Shown here: positions 47,284-56,703 of the stretch, piece by piece
How positions within the stretch are numbered: position 1 is the stretch's first letter
How the letters are laid out: each line of letters begins with the position of its first letter
Assembly (NCBI GenBank): GCA_964036275.1
Contig: OZ038433.1
Location: 30,735,485 to 30,799,484, forward strand
From: Litoditis marina
Taxonomy: Eukaryota > Nematoda > Chromadorea > Rhabditida > Rhabditidae
Direction: 5' to 3'
Length of the DNA: 64,000 nt
Notes under the pieces: generated by a model
The model's input: only the letters and a program-made list of their open reading frames with translations
The model's database searches: none
What the model was told of the DNA's origin: nothing
Translations under genes and position numbers: made by a program

Positions 47284-47708
47284 TGTTAACCTTGAGCTTT
47301 ATGGGCTCTTAGTCTTTTGGTGTAAACGTTTTGGTCCGAAAGTGTTACATATATTTTGTAAGAGGAATTGACTATTAGTGGAAAGTTTGTATATATTTTA
47401 CCAATGAGACAGATTTTGGTTTACTTTGTGATTCATAATAGAGATAATACAAAAGACATGCACATACATAAGTTTATAAGCATTGGATAAATAGGACATA
47501 AATAGAAGAAGTTGTCGTTACAATATGCTGAGCATACTCGTCTGTCGTGGTCCACCCGTCTCTCTCTCTGCTGGATTCCTCGTAGTCCTGGCTCCGCCTT
47601 CCGATGATTGATGGCTACGGCTCCGTCGTCCTGGCTCCGTCGTGTACTTACCTTGTATCTAAATAGAGATGTAGAAAGTTGTGATCTCTGTTAGAAGATA
47701 TCATGACA
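47284..47708 (-). repeat. 3' LTR (element sense)
   Basis: 425 bp, apparently identical to 53660-54084. Contains a short duplication around GTCCTGGCTCCGcc/GTCCTGGCTCCGtc. In plus orientation begins TGTTAACC and ends ATCATGACA. Confidence 0.95.
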
Positions 47709-47722
47709 TCCCGCCTCTTCGA
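47709..47722 (-). other. candidate polypurine tract
   Basis: Immediately upstream of the 3' LTR in element sense the sequence reads GAAGAGGCGGGA, purine-rich with one C, in the position expected for plus-strand priming. Confidence 0.5.
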
Positions 47723-48407
47723 AAGCTGAGTGCAACGAAGGAGTTGGTCCCCAACTCTACAGAACAGACGAAAGCAAAAGCTATCAACAATTGTTCGTAC
47801 TGTGAGTGGTGGGTGATATAAGTGTAATTGGGATTGACTCGGGGATGTCTGGGGTATGGAAAAACGAATACAAGTAAGTCATATGAAGATAAAACAGTGG
47901 GACACGATGATGTCATCCATAGTTTGCTGTTTGGGATCGTAAGAGAAAGGAGGACAGATTGAGGCATACGGTGAAGTATCCTAACTTAGGTGTGGTCGGA
48001 TAGGATAGCATATTGTGTTCGAGCTTTTTTCTAAATAGTTATTAGCGGTGGTTATGGTGCCGGAAACAAGGATAATAGTAAAGGGAATGAGAAGTTTGAA
48101 AAGCCTCTTAATGGGGCAGGGTAAAGAGTAATAAAAGTTATTTGTTTGCAGAGGGAGGGAAAAAGTAGCAAAGTTACAAAAAAAGGGATAGCGGGGGAAA
48201 TTTGCGTGGTTCCATATAAGATAGTAAAGCGGAGCATATTTGCGAGGGTTACAATGAAAGACGGCAAAAGGGGCATATTTTCGATAACATAAACTTACGC
48301 TAAATTAAATACAACTTACACTAAAAGCAGGGCATATTTGCGGGGTTAACACTAAAAAGGTCATAACGGAAAATGAGTTTTGGGATGACAGTAATAAAAT
48401 TTGAGAT

Positions 48408-49178
48408 CTAGTATAGGAAACGAACGTCCTGCTCAAGTTGTTCGAGTTTGGACTCAATAGCAATCGAGTTGATTCTATCTTCTCGCTCCGTTTGCTCATA
48501 ATGCTCTTGTTGCAGTATCCGGGTTTCTTTTTCTGCCTTCTGAATAGCCTCTTCGAAAGTGGCGGGGGTGGTATCTAAGCGTCTCAAAGTTTTTCGTATG
48601 TCAGAACGTAGGCCTCGCATAAAATGAACAATTTGGTTCTGAGTGATTTCGGCTGCACCACGATCTTGGTATGCGACCATGCACTTTTCTTTGATTTTCT
48701 TAGCGAATTGACCTACAGTATCAGCTCCCTGACGAAGGTCAAATAACTCTTCACGTGCGTTTTCTACTCTTGTGGTATTCCTTAGATTGGTAGCCAGTAT
48801 GGTTATAATCTGAGCGCAAGTTTGATTTTGGGGGTCGGCAATGGCATCGTAATGCATGCGGGCGCCATCAACAAGATACAGGGGTAATAGGACTTTGGCA
48901 TTAGCTGTTGGTATTCCAAAAGTTTGGAGAACATCAACGAATTTCGCTAGCCATGTGGTATATATATCTCCGCCGTCCCCGCTAAACTTGCTCACACGGT
49001 TTTCTAATATTTTCGCTATTTGTATCGGGGTAATATTAGGTTGGGGTGGTGGGTTGGGCAATCGGTGTTGTTGCAGCTGCTGGAATTGGGCCTGTAGGGC
49101 TTGCATCTGTTGCAAGAGCTGAGACTTTGCAGGGTTTTGTACCATACCATTGGGACTTGGTGGGCGAGTATTAACCAT
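48408..49178 (-). CDS. Gag-like protein of the LTR element
   Basis: About 256 aa from the Met at 49178 (MVNTRPPSPNG); an upstream in-frame Met at 49211 is possible. An N-terminal Gln-rich coiled-coil-like stretch precedes a capsid-like domain: FSGDGGDIYTTWLAKFVDVL (substrate-like start of Ty3-type Gag), VLLPLYLVDGARMHYDAI, then VGQFAKKIKEKC and HFMRGLRSDIRKTLRR, ending in a charged helix. No CCHC zinc knuckle and no protease after it; the frame ends at TAG before a 0.7 kb non-coding stretch and the 3' LTR. Likely self-assembles into particles; supply of enzymes in trans is inference. The frame is intact, which suggests selection or recent origin. Confidence 0.8.
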   Translation of the reverse strand: MVNTRPPSPNGMVQNPAKSQLLQQMQALQAQFQQLQQHRLPNPPPQPNITPIQIAKILENRVSKFSGDGGDIYTTWLAKFVDVLQTFGIPTANAKVLLPLYLVDGARMHYDAIADPQNQTCAQIITILATNLRNTTRVENAREELFDLRQGADTVGQFAKKIKEKCMVAYQDRGAAEITQNQIVHFMRGLRSDIRKTLRRLDTTPATFEEAIQKAEKETRILQQEHYEQTEREDRINSIAIESKLEQLEQDVRFLY

Positions 49179-49317
49179 TTTGGTACACTGGAGGCTGTGC
49201 TGCAAGAACAAGGGGTTGGAGGGCTGAGCTTTTACGAGCTTCTACGATTGGGCTTGGGGTGGGCACTGACTAAATAGGGAGCCTCTGATATCCGCGATAC
49301 TGGGAAGTTGGAATCTT

Positions 49318-51470
49318 TTGAAAATCTGGGATATTAGGAACAGTTAAAATAGGGTGAAGGATGGCTACTCACTGGGAAGGTAGCTTTGAAAATCTGGGAT
49401 ATTGGGAACAGTTAAAATAGGGTGAAGGGTGGCTACTTACTGGGAAGGTAGCTTTGAAAAGGTGAGATATTAGGAACAGTTAAAATAGGGTGAAGGATGG
49501 CTACTTACTGGGAAGGTAGCTTCGAAAATCTGGGATATTGGGAACAGTTAAAATAGGGTGAAGGATGGCTACTTACTGGGAAGGTAGCTTTGAAAATCTG
49601 GGGTATTAGGAACAGTTAAAATAGGGTGAAGGATGGCTACTTACTGGGAAGGTAGCTTTGAAAATCTGGGATATTGGGAACAGTTAAAATAGGGTGAAGG
49701 GTGGCTACTTACTGGGAAGGTAGCTTTGAAAATCTGGGATATTGGGAACAGTTAAAACGGGGTGAAGGATGGCTACTTACTGGGAAGGTAGCTTTGAAAT
49801 TCTGGGATATTGAGAACAGTTAAAATAGGGTGAAGGATGGCTACTTACTGGGAAGGTAGCTTTGAAAATCTGGGATATTGGAAACAGTTAAAATAAGGTG
49901 AAGGATGACTACTCACTGGGAAGGTAGCTTTGAAAATCTGGGATATTGGGAACAGTTAAAATAGGGTGAAGGGTGGCTACTTACTGGGAAGGTAGCTTTG
50001 AAAAGGTGAGATATTAGGAACAGTTAAAATAGGGTGAAGGATGGCTACTTACTGGGAAGGTAGCTTTGAAAATCTGGGATATTGGGAACAGTTAAAATAG
50101 GGTGAAGGATGGCTACTTACTGGGAAGGTAGCTTTGAAAATCTGGGATATTGGAAACAGTTAAAATAGGGTGAACGATGGCTACTTACTGGGAAGGTAGC
50201 TTTGAAAATCTGGGATATTGGTAACAGTTAAAATAGGGTGAAGGGTGGCTACTTACTGGGAAGGTAGCTTTGAAAATCTGGGATATTGGTAACAGTTAAA
50301 ATAGGGTGAAGGGTGGCTACTTACTGGGAAGGTAGCTTTGAAAATCTGGGATATTAGGAACAGTTAAAATAGGGTGAAGGATGGCTACTTACTGGGAAGG
50401 TAGCTTTGAAAATCTGGCATATTGGAAACAGTTAAAATAGGGTGAAGGATGGCTACTTACTGGGAAGGTAGCTTTGAAAATCTGGGATATTGGTAACAGT
50501 TAAAATAGGGTAAAGGGTGGCTACTTACTGGGAAGGTAGCTTTGAAAATCTGGGATATTAGGAACAGTTAAAATAGGGTGAAGGATGGCTACTTACTGGG
50601 AAGGTAGCTTTGAAAATCTGGCATATTGGAAACAGTTAAAATAGGGTGAAGGATGGCTACTTACTGGGAAGGTAGCTTTGAAAATCTGGGACATTGGGAA
50701 CAGTTAAAACGGGGTGAAGGATGGCTACTTACTGGGAAGGTAGCTTTGAAAATCTGGGATATTAGGAACAGTTAAAATAGGGTAAAGGGTGGCTACTTAC
50801 TGGGAAGGTAGCTTTGAAAATCTGGGATATTAGGAACAGTTAAAATAGGGTGAAGGATGGCTACTTACTGGGAAGGTAGCTTTGAAAATCTGGCATATTG
50901 GAAACAGTTAAAATAGGGTGAAGGATGGCTACTTACTGGGAAGGTAGCTTTGAAATTCTGGGATATTGAGAACAGTTAAAATAGGGTGAAGGATGGCTAC
51001 TTACTGGGAAGGTAGCTTTGAAAATCTGGGATATTAGGAACAGTTAAAATAGGGTGAAGGATGGCTACTTACTGGGAAGGTAGCTTTGAAAATCTGGGAT
51101 ATTAGGAACAGTTAAAATAGGGTGAAGGATGGCTACTTACTGGGAAGGTAGCTTTGAAAATCTGGCATATTGGAAACAGTTAAAATAGGGTGAAGGATGG
51201 CTACTTACTGGGAAGGTAGCTTTGAAAATCTGGGACATTGGGAACAGTTAAAACGGGGTGAAGGATGGCTACTTACTGGGAAGGTAGCTTTGAAAATCTG
51301 GGATATTAGGAACAGTTAAAATAGGGTGAAGGATGGCTACTTACTGGGAAGGTAGCTTTGAAAATCTGGGACATTGGGAACAGTTAAAACGGGGTGAAGG
51401 ATGACTACTCACTGGGAAGGTAGCTTTAAAAATCTGGGATATTGGGAACAGTTAAAATAGGGTGAAGGGT
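49318..51470. repeat. 68 bp minisatellite, about 31 copies, in the retroelement leader
   Basis: Unit in plus sense runs GAAAATCTGGGATATTGGGA, ACAGTTAAAATAGGGTGAAG, GATGGCTACTTACTGGGAAG, GTAGCTTT. Period is 68 bp with substitutions but almost no indels; variants such as CTGGCATATTGG, TAAAACGGGG and AAAGGTGAG recur in blocks, showing multi-unit copying. In element sense each unit contains CCCA|GTAAGT, a strong 5' splice-site match. Confidence 0.95.
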
Positions 51471-51479
51471 ACTAGAGTG

Positions 51480-53609
51480 TCTACTAAAGAAATGCAGTCA
51501 AATTTTTTTCTGAAATAGCAAGCTGTGAAAACACTAAATGAATAATTGCCTGAAAATTGAGATATTGTAAGAGAATGATCTCCAACCTGCTTTTCCCTCG
51601 ATTAGCCACGAAAACAGATTTTTTTCTTTGGTACCGAGTATGTTTTCCGGCAAATGTTCGTTAGAAAAAAATTCTGCTTTGCCCTTGCTATGAGATGTAG
51701 TGGGTGCACTAAAAAACAACACTATCAACGTTCGTACCAATGATCCTTCGGTTGTCCGTGGTAGTTGTTGTTGGCTGGTGGTAGCTGTGGGCAGGAGAGC
51801 TGATAGCTTATGAAGTCTAGTCAAAGGACTTGGATCAAATTCAAGTATGATACTGAAATTAATTCTCTATACTGGAAAAATATTGAAAAAATGGGAATGG
51901 GATGATTGATCCTAATTGTTTACTACTTGAACGACTTGACTATGTGCTTGTTACTGTTCATCATACCTGTTTGTCTTCAGGTAGTTACATAGGAATATGG
52001 CTAAAGTTGGTTACTACGTAGGAAGTTGACATGTGAAGAGGAGAAGAGAATAACTATTGTATTAGTATTATAGAACTATTATAACTTTCAATGCCTTACT
52101 GTTGTTCAAACTATATGAAAAAAAGGTTAGATTAATTAATGGAGGGAGACTCAAACAAGAAAAATATCAGGGATGAGAAATGAGAGAGTCGTTAATGGAT
52201 TAAGAGGCAACCACCGTCGACTGTGGTTGAAAGTTGTGAGTGTGGGCTATTGGGTTTTTGCAAAAAAAGAAATGACTTGTAATCTCGGCGGTTTTTGTTG
52301 CAAAGAACGATGAATAACTTTTGTGGTTTGGGTAAGACTCTCTCCGTTCCCTGGTGGGCCTGATTAATGACTTGCGCTTTTCCTGGAGCCGTTTGTGGAT
52401 TTCACGGCGCTCCGGGGAGTCGAACCTGACTAATTGCCAGCCGCAAAGCCCCTCATGGCATGCGCACGGACTACTGTAGTGGTTATGGGATACGGTAGTA
52501 ACCAAAAACCATTGCTATTGAAATATAAAAACGATGTAAGAATGGGATAATAAGACTGAGAGTGGTCGTATGTAGTCTATATTTTTTTTCAGTTGAATTC
52601 AACTGCATTTTCTGATTTTCTGATTAACATGGAGACATTGGTTAACTGAAACATTTTCAGCATATAACGCATTTGTAGCCGGAAATAAGACATTTCACTG
52701 TGAGAGAATCGTGAAATAAGATATGTAAATAATAGAAAATAAACATAGAATTTGGGGCCCCCGTATGAATTGTGCATATTTGTATGCATAGCGCTTTCTG
52801 CCCAAAAATAATGGTGAGTCGTATGTTTGTTTACATACTACAGTTGCGGAACCGCGACTCCCATGAAATCCGTCTAGAGGTAATTATATAAGATGAGAGT
52901 AATAGTATAAGATAAGAATAATAAGACGGATATAGTATCCATTATGAGACCTTTTGTCTTGATTCGAGTAGTTTGACTTGTGCACAGTGAGTGACTACAT
53001 GGGCTTATAACTGTCACTATAACGGACATGTTATACTTGTCACTATAACGGACGAAAGAAAGAACGTAAAGATAACGATTCCGCGAAAATGAAAGAGAAA
53101 GTTACATTAATTGACGGATAAGAGACTGGATTATATATTACCCGAATATGGAAATGAACGACAGTACTGTAACGAAATAGTTAAGGTGGAGTAGAATAAG
53201 TATAACTGACAGTGTGGCATCAAGGTCGTGCCAGACTGGTGAACTTAACTATTGACCCTTAGCCGTGAAAGAGGATGGTATGAATGATTTTTGTAGGTAG
53301 TTACAATTGCTTTGGGCGTCACCTTCTGTCAGCTATAGCATATCTATATGGTAAGAGGAGAATAATATGAGAATATCCGAAATGTCAAGGAGGTCTATTT
53401 TCCTGACTGATGACTTAACTATTAACCCTTTGCCGAGGTAAAAATAAGACTGAGTGAGTTACAAGTGCATTAGGTGTCATCATTTCGGTATACATTGTGA
53501 GAGAGAAAGAAACAATGTGAGTGTGAGGAATGAAATGAGATAATTTGGGTGGGATGGGCGGGAAATAAATAGAACTAAATGAAATGGGTGTAGCGGATAA
53601 AATGAAATA
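51480..53609 (-). other. non-coding 5' leader of the LTR element
   Basis: Open frames (51534-51824, 52200-52505 minus) show no pol motif. Imperfect duplications occur: TGTCACTATAACGGAC twice near 53010-53055, and ACTTAACTATTRACCCTT twice (53240, 53410). No recognisable enzyme domain in any frame. Confidence 0.5.
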
Positions 53610-53659
53610 GGTGTAGCGGTCAGGATTCTGAAAACACGAAAGTTCGAGCCGGGCCTACA
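53610..53659 (-). other. extended tRNA-complementary primer-binding region
   Basis: In plus sense this 50 nt stretch looks like most of a tRNA: A-box-like GTGTAGCGGTCAGGATTC, then B-box-like GTTCGAGCC, then GGGCCTACA next to the LTR. In element sense it is therefore complementary to a tRNA 3' part, as a primer-binding site should be, but much longer than the usual 18 nt. The base next to the LTR pairs with ACA rather than CCA. tRNA identity not determined. Confidence 0.5.
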
Positions 53660-54084
53660 TGTTAACCTTGAGCTTTATGGGCTCTTAGTCTTTTGGTGTA
53701 AACGTTTTGGTCCGAAAGTGTTACATATATTTTGTAAGAGGAATTGACTATTAGTGGAAAGTTTGTATATATTTTACCAATGAGACAGATTTTGGTTTAC
53801 TTTGTGATTCATAATAGAGATAATACAAAAGACATGCACATACATAAGTTTATAAGCATTGGATAAATAGGACATAAATAGAAGAAGTTGTCGTTACAAT
53901 ATGCTGAGCATACTCGTCTGTCGTGGTCCACCCGTCTCTCTCTCTGCTGGATTCCTCGTAGTCCTGGCTCCGCCTTCCGATGATTGATGGCTACGGCTCC
54001 GTCGTCCTGGCTCCGTCGTGTACTTACCTTGTATCTAAATAGAGATGTAGAAAGTTGTGATCTCTGTTAGAAGATATCATGACA
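53660..54084 (-). repeat. 5' LTR (element sense)
   Basis: Apparently identical to 47284-47708; promoter function expected by position. Confidence 0.95.
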
Positions 54085-54466
54085 CAGGTCAGCCATTCAA
54101 GTCAATAATTTTCAATTGATGCTAACTGACATAATTTTTCAACTTACTTGACCAAGTTAGCTGGTTGCAACTCAATGTTTCGATAAGTACACTTCAGCAC
54201 ATTCTCAACGTATATCCTATATAGTTTTTGCCGCATCTTTATGAATAACAATGAAAATTCGTCGACTTCAACCTGAATCATTTTAGTTCTCTTGATACAA
54301 TTTCAAACCAGGTTGCGTAACGTGAAAATGTAACTTTGTATTTTCATAATGATTTTTCTTTCTTCATACAATTTTTTTTTTAATTTTTTATCCAACAACA
54401 AAATATATACACATTACTTATATATAAATCGATATCAGACGAATACAGGAAGCTGTCAATCGGTTA

Positions 54467-55318
54467 TCAGTGTCTTCCGCGATATTCTTCTTCTTGTCCG
54501 AAGGGTCCAAAGAACGAGGCAAAACTGTCATGGCGGCGAGCGAAGAGACCTCCGAAACGACAGAATCCCGGCCAGAAGGGGGGCATTTTGGGGTAATCGT
54601 CCTCTGATCTACGGCAATGTGGTCCTCCAAGTGAACGCTGGCGTCCGTGAGAATGGGGTTCGCGACGTCCCCAGAATGGGTGTGGTGGGCCGTGTAAATG
54701 GGGCCCGCGACGGCTCCAAACTAGGTGTCTGGGGCCATGAGAATGGGGCCCGCGGTGTCTCCAGGATTTGGGACCGAATTTCCAGAGACAAGCTTCCGGA
54801 CCCATTCCCCTACGAGCAGCCATTCTGCGAAAACGGGGCCCCGGACCAGCCATGCAGCGGCGCATCTTCTCGTGACAACGCATTTTGTGAAGTTTCCTCC
54901 CCTTTCTTCCGCGAGAATGGGATCCGGATCTGTGACGACGGCGACGTTCCAATGGCTCATCAGAATCCGATACGTCGTCAGAATCATTGATGAAAATGTA
55001 GTCGACGTTGTCTTCATTCTGGTCTTCAGTCTGCTCCTCAGTTGGTTCCTCCTCGTTCAATGTTTCCTTCCCGGGTACCAAATGAATGGTAGACGGAGAA
55101 GTGTTGACGGCCTCGGTAAGATCGTCCAAGCTGCTCAGTTGAATATAGTGCTGGTCCTCGTCAATCCAGCACAGTTGATTCAACGAAGCATTTCTCGACT
55201 CGAGAGCCTTTTTCAGTTTCTCGAAAATATCTTGTACAGATGAATACTCGATGGTGAAGCGAGAAATGGGCCCAGATGGGAAAGAAAGCTTGAAAATGAT
55301 GTTGGAAGTAGTAAACAT
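54467..55318 (-). CDS. PB1-domain protein with Gly-Pro-His repeat tail
   Basis: Single exon, 283 aa. Residues about 6-85 look like a PB1 domain: a beta-rich start (IIFKLSFPSGPISRFTIEYS), a helix (VQDIFEKLKKALES) and an OPCA-type acidic motif (CWIDEDQHYIQLSSLDDLTEA). PB1 domains mediate head-to-tail or heterodimeric binding, as in p62/sequestosome and aPKC-PAR-6. An acidic stretch (EEEPTEEQTEDQNEDN) and an Arg/Ser/His-rich stretch follow. The C-terminal half has about three degenerate repeats of RRGPHLHGPPHPFWGRRE type, then an aromatic, Phe-rich end. No ZZ or UBA domain is seen, so it is not full-length p62-like. TATATTATAC about 35 nt upstream could be a TATA box. Small sequestosome-like family in nematodes is the nearest idea; function unknown. 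Confidence 0.75.
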   Translation of the reverse strand: MFTTSNIIFKLSFPSGPISRFTIEYSSVQDIFEKLKKALESRNASLNQLCWIDEDQHYIQLSSLDDLTEAVNTSPSTIHLVPGKETLNEEEPTEEQTEDQNEDNVDYIFINDSDDVSDSDEPLERRRRHRSGSHSRGRKGRKLHKMRCHEKMRRCMAGPGPRFRRMAARRGMGPEACLWKFGPKSWRHRGPHSHGPRHLVWSRRGPHLHGPPHPFWGRREPHSHGRQRSLGGPHCRRSEDDYPKMPPFWPGFCRFGGLFARRHDSFASFFGPFGQEEEYRGRH

Positions 55319-56703
55319 TGTGGTATGAGACTCTTTTCAGCCGCCGGGCTTTTATATTATACCCACTCGGTGCTGATCTATTTCGCAATGAGGGCGAGAT
55401 GACGTGTTGTGGAGAAATAGTGGCTAGCAACGCTCACTTCTAACATCAACACCGTTCTTACGCACCGCTTTTCTATCTATAGATATACATAAAAAGTAAA
55501 CAATACATAAAAAGTAAACAAGATAATCTAGAAGTGTCATGCTATTTTGCAAGAACATCTGTAGAGTTTAAACGAATATTAGTCATGGTGTGAAATTTAA
55601 CATGGTTTTACGGTTTTTTGATAGTTTTTGAAAGGATTGAGAATTTCAAGTCGAAGCGAGTAACTGAGAAATTGTGTACCTGTTGGAAAGTCAATGGGAT
55701 TGGTTTGCAGTTTCATATACATGTTTTTTACGGAAGCAATGGTGGAGACTAGTTTGCTTTCCACTTTTTTCTCGTATCTCGTTTGTTACGGGCAATGGTC
55801 AGAAAGAGTGGTTTTAGTGCATAAGGTGGTTTTAGTCTATGCTATCGTTACCTGTAACAATAACAACACATTGAATGCCAATACGAATATATTTGTTTAC
55901 ATAAACGGAATGAGTTTTGTGTTGCTAGAGCTGTAGAATGAATGAGAACATGTTTTTTTCTCAGTTTTATTCTTACTTCAAGGTTTGGGCCTTCACCCGC
56001 TGACTGATCATTTCGTAAGTAACACTCATTGTTCACACCTTTTCAAGAAATTTACAGGTTCATCATTGATCGATTTGTCTATTCTCCTATAGGTGCACAT
56101 TTTGTAGGAAGTGTAAAGTAAAAAATCTGCCCACTCAGTTTTTTAATTTGTATTGATTTTACACCAAGTTTGCTACGAACTACTTGCTACGAACTTTGAC
56201 ATGCACTAACCTAAATATTTTGTTTGTCAAAATAAATGAAGTTGAACTGCAAAAAACGTACAAACATCTTTTATTCGTACCTCTGCTGCATTTAAAAGGA
56301 GTCAGAAAGAGTACGTTTGTTCAGATTGAGTAGAATGAATAAGTTCATCGCTATAAAATAATTGGGAACGAACTAGAAGTTCGGCAAAATAGAGAGAAAT
56401 GACAGTTTCTGAGCTAGCCTCCTCCTAATAAATCCAATTTTTAATAATTTAACCAAAAAAGCAGCACAACTCCACATTTTTGAAAACGTTCCAAAACTTT
56501 TACGGTTTTTTATTGTTTTTCTTTGTTTCTCAATGTTGTTCTACTTTAAGAATCAAACGTAAAACATTCCAGTCATCCTAGTTTTATCAGAAAACTATCA
56601 CACAAAACAACACAACAGAAAAGAGTTACTATTTTCAAAATATACGAAACCAACATACTACGTTCCGGAGAAACGAGATCTTTGTAATCGCTGAGAATCC
56701 AAT
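55319..56703. other. intergenic, promoter of PB1 gene
   Basis: TATATTATAC near 55352-55361 fits a TATA box for the minus-strand gene. ACATAAAAAGTAAACAA is repeated near 55485-55520. No other exon recognised. Confidence 0.35.

Larger units (their letters stand above)
47284..54084 (-). mobile_element. full-length LTR retrotransposon encoding only Gag
   Basis: 425 bp direct repeats at 47284-47708 and 53660-54084 appear identical, start TG and end CA, and are flanked by CAGG at 47280-47283 and 54085-54088 (4 bp target duplication). Element sense is minus, because the only substantial protein frame (Gag-like, 48408-49178) lies on that strand. A tRNA-complementary stretch follows the 5' LTR (53659 down to 53610) and a purine-rich tract (GAAGAGGCGGGA) precedes the 3' LTR. 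No protease, reverse transcriptase, RNase H or integrase is visible in about 6 kb of interior. The leader holds a 2.1 kb array of 68 bp repeats. LTR identity implies recent insertion. It must depend on another element for pol, resembling the gag-only TR-GAG type known from plants. Confidence 0.9.

Noticed and set aside
49318..51470. CRISPR array
   Set aside because: The repeat is a continuous 68 bp tandem without unique spacers, in a eukaryotic retroelement.
51480..53609. Degenerate pol gene of the LTR element
   Set aside because: No reverse transcriptase, RNase H or integrase motif seen in any frame of the minus strand.
54349..55243. Plus-strand frames of 213 and 172 codons
   Set aside because: Antisense shadows of the PB1 gene.
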